Shown in pieces: positions 60,824 to 64,000 of a DNA stretch of 64,000 bases. Origin of the DNA: Caldilineaceae bacterium (GTDB lineage Bacteria; Chloroflexota; Anaerolineae; Caldilineales; Caldilineaceae); NCBI GenBank assembly GCA_022842065.1, contig JALHQH010000028.1:1-64000 (forward strand). The letters run 5' to 3'. Under the pieces are notes generated by a model. It did not search any database, was not told where the DNA came from, and saw only the letters and a program-made list of their open reading frames with translations. The position numbers and the translations under genes are program-made. Each line of letters starts with the position of its first letter. Positions within the stretch are counted from its first letter, which is position 1.

Positions 60824-60981
60824 AATTGTTTCGGTATATCCTAGCCCAGCGATTCATCGCCTGGCTAGTGAACAACGCCCGCTGAATCGGGCTTTCACAG
60901 CTGCACAAGCCCGATTCAGCGGGCGTTGTTCCTTAGCCAGGTGGCTTTAGCCCCTGGCGATCTCGGTATGCCGAAACAATT
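60824..60981. repeat. Structured intergenic repeat, family 1, copy D (cloverleaf form)
   Basis: Outer arms AATTGTTTCGGTAT (60824-60837) and ATGCCGAAACAATT (60968-60981) enclose three hairpins: CTAGCC/GGCTAG (60841-60868), a perfect 25-bp stem (60870-60894 with 60907-60931) and GCCAGG/CCTGGC (60936-60958) around GGCTAAAGCC (minus strand). Read on the minus strand the order and linkers match copy A, including GATCGCC and GGAACAACGCC, but the stem of hairpin 1 is changed on both sides. The surrounding 60658-60995 has nothing else. Confidence 0.75.
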
Positions 60982-60995
60982 TTGGTGCGACGATT

Positions 60996-61823
60996 TCACT
61001 TGCGCACCCCAATTACTTCCAGATAGGTAGAATCAACCTGGGTGACACTATCCCCAGCGTGGTTGTGCTGCGTCCAGAGTTGCTCCAGGTCACTGCGCAA
61101 TGCGGCTTGTGCTCCGGCTGTGAGTGCGGCAAAGGCGCGCAGGGTGGGTCCGTAATAGGCGCGGAAATATTCCACAGTCGCAGCTGGGCTAAAGGGGAAA
61201 TGGAAGGTGATCGTGCGCGGCGTACAGCGCAGATCGGCCAGCCCATCACCCAGCCGTTCGGCTACCGTCGCTTCGTTGCCCCAGAGCAGCGGCGAGGGGA
61301 CACCTGGCACCGGCAGCACATGTTTGCTCACGATCTTAAACATCTGGCCGATAAAGCCATCGGGCGTCCAGTTGGCCATCGCAATGCGACCACCGGCGCG
61401 GCAGACACGCAACAATTCGGTCGCGGTCGCTGCCGGGCGGGGCGCAAACATCGCCCCAAACATCGTCACCACCGCGTCAAAGGTGCCATCCCCATAGGGG
61501 AGTTGCTCGGCATCGCCCTCCTCAAAGCCAATCATCAGTCCTTCGGCCCGCGCCCACGCCTGGGCTTGTTCGAGCAGATTGGGGGCAATGTCAATGCCCG
61601 TTACATGCGCCCCCGTCCGCGCTGCGGGGATCGCCAGATTGCCAGTGCCGCACGCGACATCGAGCACCCGCTCGCTGGGCTGAAAATGTAGCCGGTCAAT
61701 AAATTCAGCCGCCCCCGGCGCATAGGATTTGGCAATCTTGCCAAAGTCGCCGGCCATCCAAGTTGACTTGGTGCGGGCAGTGAGTGCGTCAATCTCAACG
61801 GGCGTTGTGTTTACAGTTGTCAT
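60996..61823 (-). CDS. Class I SAM-dependent methyltransferase (UbiE/Coq5-like)
   Basis: 275 residues from the ATG at 61823 (TAGGAGAG upstream). Motif I is VLDVACGTGNLAIPAARTGA, motif II VTGIDIAPNLLEQAQ, then GDAEQLPYGDGTFDAVVTMF and the later RAGGRIAMANWTPDGF. This pattern is common in methyltransferases for small molecules and quinones. It stands alone, divergent from the regulator at 62155, which may control it. Confidence 0.88.
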   Translation of the reverse strand: MTTVNTTPVEIDALTARTKSTWMAGDFGKIAKSYAPGAAEFIDRLHFQPSERVLDVACGTGNLAIPAARTGAHVTGIDIAPNLLEQAQAWARAEGLMIGFEEGDAEQLPYGDGTFDAVVTMFGAMFAPRPAATATELLRVCRAGGRIAMANWTPDGFIGQMFKIVSKHVLPVPGVPSPLLWGNEATVAERLGDGLADLRCTPRTITFHFPFSPAATVEYFRAYYGPTLRAFAALTAGAQAALRSDLEQLWTQHNHAGDSVTQVDSTYLEVIGVRK

Positions 61824-62051
61824 CTTTTTCTCTCCTATTTGTGAACATTCGTTGATTAACAAAACGGTTATTTGACCTGCTTCCACAATAGCAGACGGCG
61901 GCGACGAAAGGGTCGCCAAAGCGCGTCAACATCGCCCCAAGATCGCGTCGGGATGGCGTCCACAACGCGTCGCCATGCCAATTCCCCTCTTCCCCAAAAT
62001 CTACGAAAAGCGGTGTTTATTCCCCATGATACCTATACCCAATCTTGCAGA

Positions 62052-62081
62052 TTGCGGTAGGATCATTGCCTGGTATATACT
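62052..62081 (+). promoter_or_regulatory. Possible promoter of the BTAD regulator at 62155
   Basis: TTGCGG (62052-62057) and TATACT (62076-62081) are 18 bases apart, about 75 bases before the ATG at 62155. Moderate match. The rest of the 331-base divergent gap holds no other recognised signal. Confidence 0.4.
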
Positions 62082-62154
62082 TTGACCAAGCCCGTTTTCT
62101 GATTTATCGCGCTGCAAAAGCTCACGAAAGACGTGCGTGGAGTGTATTGATCCG

Positions 62155-64000
62155 ATGGCTGAAAACTTAGTGTTAAGGCTCTTTGGTAACCCGGAACTGC
62201 AACTGGCTGGGCAACCGCTGGCGCGGTTGCGTTCGGCCAAAGCGTATGCACTGCTTTATTATCTGGCCGTCACCAGGCAGGCCCAACCGCGGACGCACTT
62301 GGCCGGCCTCTTATGGGGTGATATGGGCGACTACTACGCACGGCGCAATCTTAATCGCACCCTTTCCAACCTCACGCAATTGGTGGGTGATCATCTCGTC
62401 ATCGACCGCCAAAGTCTCGCCTTTGCGCGCCACGAACCCTATTGGTTGGATGTCGAGGAATTGGAAAATGCGGCGATCAGCTTGCCAACCGCGCAAACGG
62501 TGGCGACGCTGGCCGTGGCAGCCGACCTCTATCGCGGTGATTTCCTGGCCGGCTTTTATGTGCAGGATGCGCCCCAATTTGAACAGTGGGTGCTGAACGA
62601 GCGCACCCGTTTACGCACCGCTGCCCTGCAACTGCACCAAACCCTGGCCCACTTTTACGCCCAACAGGGCGAACTGGCACTAGCCATGGACTATACACGG
62701 CGTCTGCTGCAACTGGAACCGTGGCACGAAACCGCACACCGCCAGTTGATGCTGTGGTTGGCGCAAAGTGGTCAACGCAGCGCCGCGCTGGCCCAATATG
62801 AGCTTTGTCGTCAGGCCCTGCGCGACGAGTTAGATGTCGAACCGGACGCCGCTACGCTGGAACTCGTCGCCCAGATTCGCGCGGGTAGTTTTGACAAGAT
62901 GACTGGAGGACAAGATGACAAGATGAGTTGGGGTGAGGCTGATCTCGCACACAGCGCGGGCCACCTGGCGACCACGAATGCCCTGCGCGCAGCGTCATCA
63001 GGTGACCCTGTCATCTTGTCACCGGGTCACCCTGTCACCTTGTCATCCAGTCATCCTATCATCCGCAACAACCTTCCCCCCCAGCGGACCCCCTTCATCG
63101 GGCGCGCACAGGAACTGGGCGATATTACGCGGCTGTTAGTGGAGGAGGTGGATTGTCGTTTGCTGACCGTGGTGGGGCCGGGGGGGATGGGCAAGACGCG
63201 TTTAGCGCTGAAGGCGGCGGAGCAGATCATGGAGAACGCTGCGCAGCAACCATGTTTTGGCGATGGCATCTTCTTTGTGCCGCTAGAAAATGTCAGTGAT
63301 GAGCGCGGGCTGGCCGCCGCGATGATTGCCGCGATTACAGAAGAAAGCAACTTGCGCGCGCCGGTTGATGGCCCGCTGCAAGCCCAACTGGTCCATTTTT
63401 TGCGCACCAAGTGGCTGCTGTTGGTGTTGGACAATTTTGAGCAGTTGACCAAACACGCAGAGCTTTGCGCAGACTTGCTGCTGGCTGCCCCTAGCGTCAA
63501 GCTGCTGGTCACCTCGCGTGAGACGCTGGGCTTGCAAGAAGCCTGGATTTATCCACTGCTGGGGCTCACCCTCCCGAATAGTCTACCGCAAGGCAAGGTG
63601 CCACAAGGCGACTATGACGCCGTGCGTTTATTTGCCCAATGTGCCCGCCGCACCAATCCCGCCTTTGATCTGGACGCCGAGCGCGCCACTGTCTTACGGA
63701 TCTGCACACTGGTCGAAGGGATGCCGCTGGGCATTGAACTGGCCGCAGCCTGGCTCAAGGTGATGCCCTGTGCCCAGATTGCGGCGGAAGTTGCGCGCAA
63801 CCTGGATTTTTTAACCGCGCGCTATCAAAATATCCCCGCCCGCCACCGGAGTATGCGCGCCGTGCTGGCCCACAGTTGGGCCTTGCTTGCACCCGATGAG
63901 ACTACTGCGATTGCGCGGCTGGCGATTTTCCGCGGTCAGTTTAGCCAAGCGGCGGCGACTGCGATTACCGGAACTTCACTCTTTACACTGGCGACGCTGG
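62155..64000 (+). CDS. BTAD-NB-ARC regulator, partial at window end
   Basis: Open frame from the ATG at 62155 to the last base (at least 615 residues). It starts MAENLVLRLFGNPELQLAGQ with a winged-helix domain, then BTAD (about 95-240, ending LRDELDVEPDAATLELVAQI). After a linker come Walker A VVGPGGMGKTRLAL (about 341), Walker B KWLLLVLDNFEQL and EGMPLGIELAAAWLK of an NB-ARC ATPase. The linker (about 245-300) is DNA made of inverted GACAAGATGA-type words read in frame (62893-63060), a low-complexity insertion not seen in the other BTAD proteins here. The C-terminal part is cut off by the window. Confidence 0.88.
   Translation, partial: MAENLVLRLFGNPELQLAGQPLARLRSAKAYALLYYLAVTRQAQPRTHLAGLLWGDMGDYYARRNLNRTLSNLTQLVGDHLVIDRQSLAFARHEPYWLDVEELENAAISLPTAQTVATLAVAADLYRGDFLAGFYVQDAPQFEQWVLNERTRLRTAALQLHQTLAHFYAQQGELALAMDYTRRLLQLEPWHETAHRQLMLWLAQSGQRSAALAQYELCRQALRDELDVEPDAATLELVAQIRAGSFDKMTGGQDDKMSWGEADLAHSAGHLATTNALRAASSGDPVILSPGHPVTLSSSHPIIRNNLPPQRTPFIGRAQELGDITRLLVEEVDCRLLTVVGPGGMGKTRLALKAAEQIMENAAQQPCFGDGIFFVPLENVSDERGLAAAMIAAITEESNLRAPVDGPLQAQLVHFLRTKWLLLVLDNFEQLTKHAELCADLLLAAPSVKLLVTSRETLGLQEAWIYPLLGLTLPNSLPQGKVPQGDYDAVRLFAQCARRTNPAFDLDAERATVLRICTLVEGMPLGIELAAAWLKVMPCAQIAAEVARNLDFLTARYQNIPARHRSMRAVLAHSWALLAPDETTAIARLAIFRGQFSQAAATAITGTSLFTLATL
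62893..63060. repeat. Inverted reiterated words inside a coding linker
   Basis: GACAAGATGA words at 62893-62926 and complementary GTCATCTTGTCACC-type words at 62997-63060 form inverted repeats around a 70-base centre. The whole is within the open frame of the BTAD regulator and encodes a Ser/Pro/Gly-rich linker (SGDPVILSPGHPVTLSSSHP). It looks like an intergenic repeat that has entered a gene without breaking it. Confidence 0.6.

Noticed and set aside
1..64000. tRNA, rRNA or known riboswitch genes
   Set aside because: None recognised by reading; the strong hairpins found do not have a tRNA or known riboswitch layout. A covariance-model search would be needed to exclude them.

Overview
The window reads as a piece of chromosome from a Chloroflexota bacterium, most likely of the Caldilineae/Anaerolineae type; this is inferred from gene content, not from a marker gene. 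The signs are four very large BTAD/ATPase regulators, a DUF2339 membrane protein, an M29 aminopeptidase, a long secreted protein ending in YLPVVLR, moderately GC-rich DNA and very many hairpin-forming intergenic repeats. I recognised no rRNA, tRNA, CRISPR array, prophage or intact insertion sequence.

Layout. 0-1.5 kb is a gene graveyard: a MITE-like element, an alpha/beta hydrolase with an internal deletion, a small membrane protein cut by one TGA, and a scrap of a P450. 1.6-9.7 kb holds a PIG-L deacetylase, two acyltransferases, an ABC exporter, a histidine kinase/response regulator pair and a TetR gene with a double operator. 10-18.6 kb holds an MFS exporter, a P450 broken by two compensating frameshifts, and a tandem pair of BTAD-ATPase regulators, one of which has lost its TPR half. 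18.8-25.6 kb holds two unknown exported or anchored proteins, an enolase-superfamily dehydratase, a DUF2339 protein and an MFS transporter.

26-46 kb is an accessory-looking block of small single-purpose enzymes: acetyltransferases, two DinB proteins, two small P-loop kinases, a nucleotidyltransferase, a phosphotransferase, a MOSC protein, a methyltransferase, hydrolases and peptidases. It also carries a MazEF-type and an AbiEii-type toxin-antitoxin pair, and several broken genes (a GNAT with three lesions, a truncated kinase, a truncated HEAT protein). Two genes here, a beta-lactamase-like hydrolase and an M3 peptidase, each lie behind two consecutive intrinsic terminators. The first also has a promoter and a 30-residue leader ORF with a strong ribosome binding site, which looks like transcription attenuation.

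46.8-48.8 kb is an MFS/TetR operon with a consensus promoter over a perfect 36-bp palindrome. 48.8-55.8 kb contains an esterase, a very large five-haem protein fused to a beta-helix and Ig-like repeats, two small membrane proteins next to it, and a GNAT. 56-64 kb has a serine hydrolase, a BTAD-ATPase-TPR regulator, a methyltransferase and the start of another BTAD-ATPase regulator that runs off the window.

The most unusual signals are the tandem-terminator leaders (39.1-39.5 and 46.0-46.2 kb) and a dispersed structured repeat family (9.8, 11.4, 57.3 and 60.9 kb) in which a stem changes on both sides while the loop is conserved.
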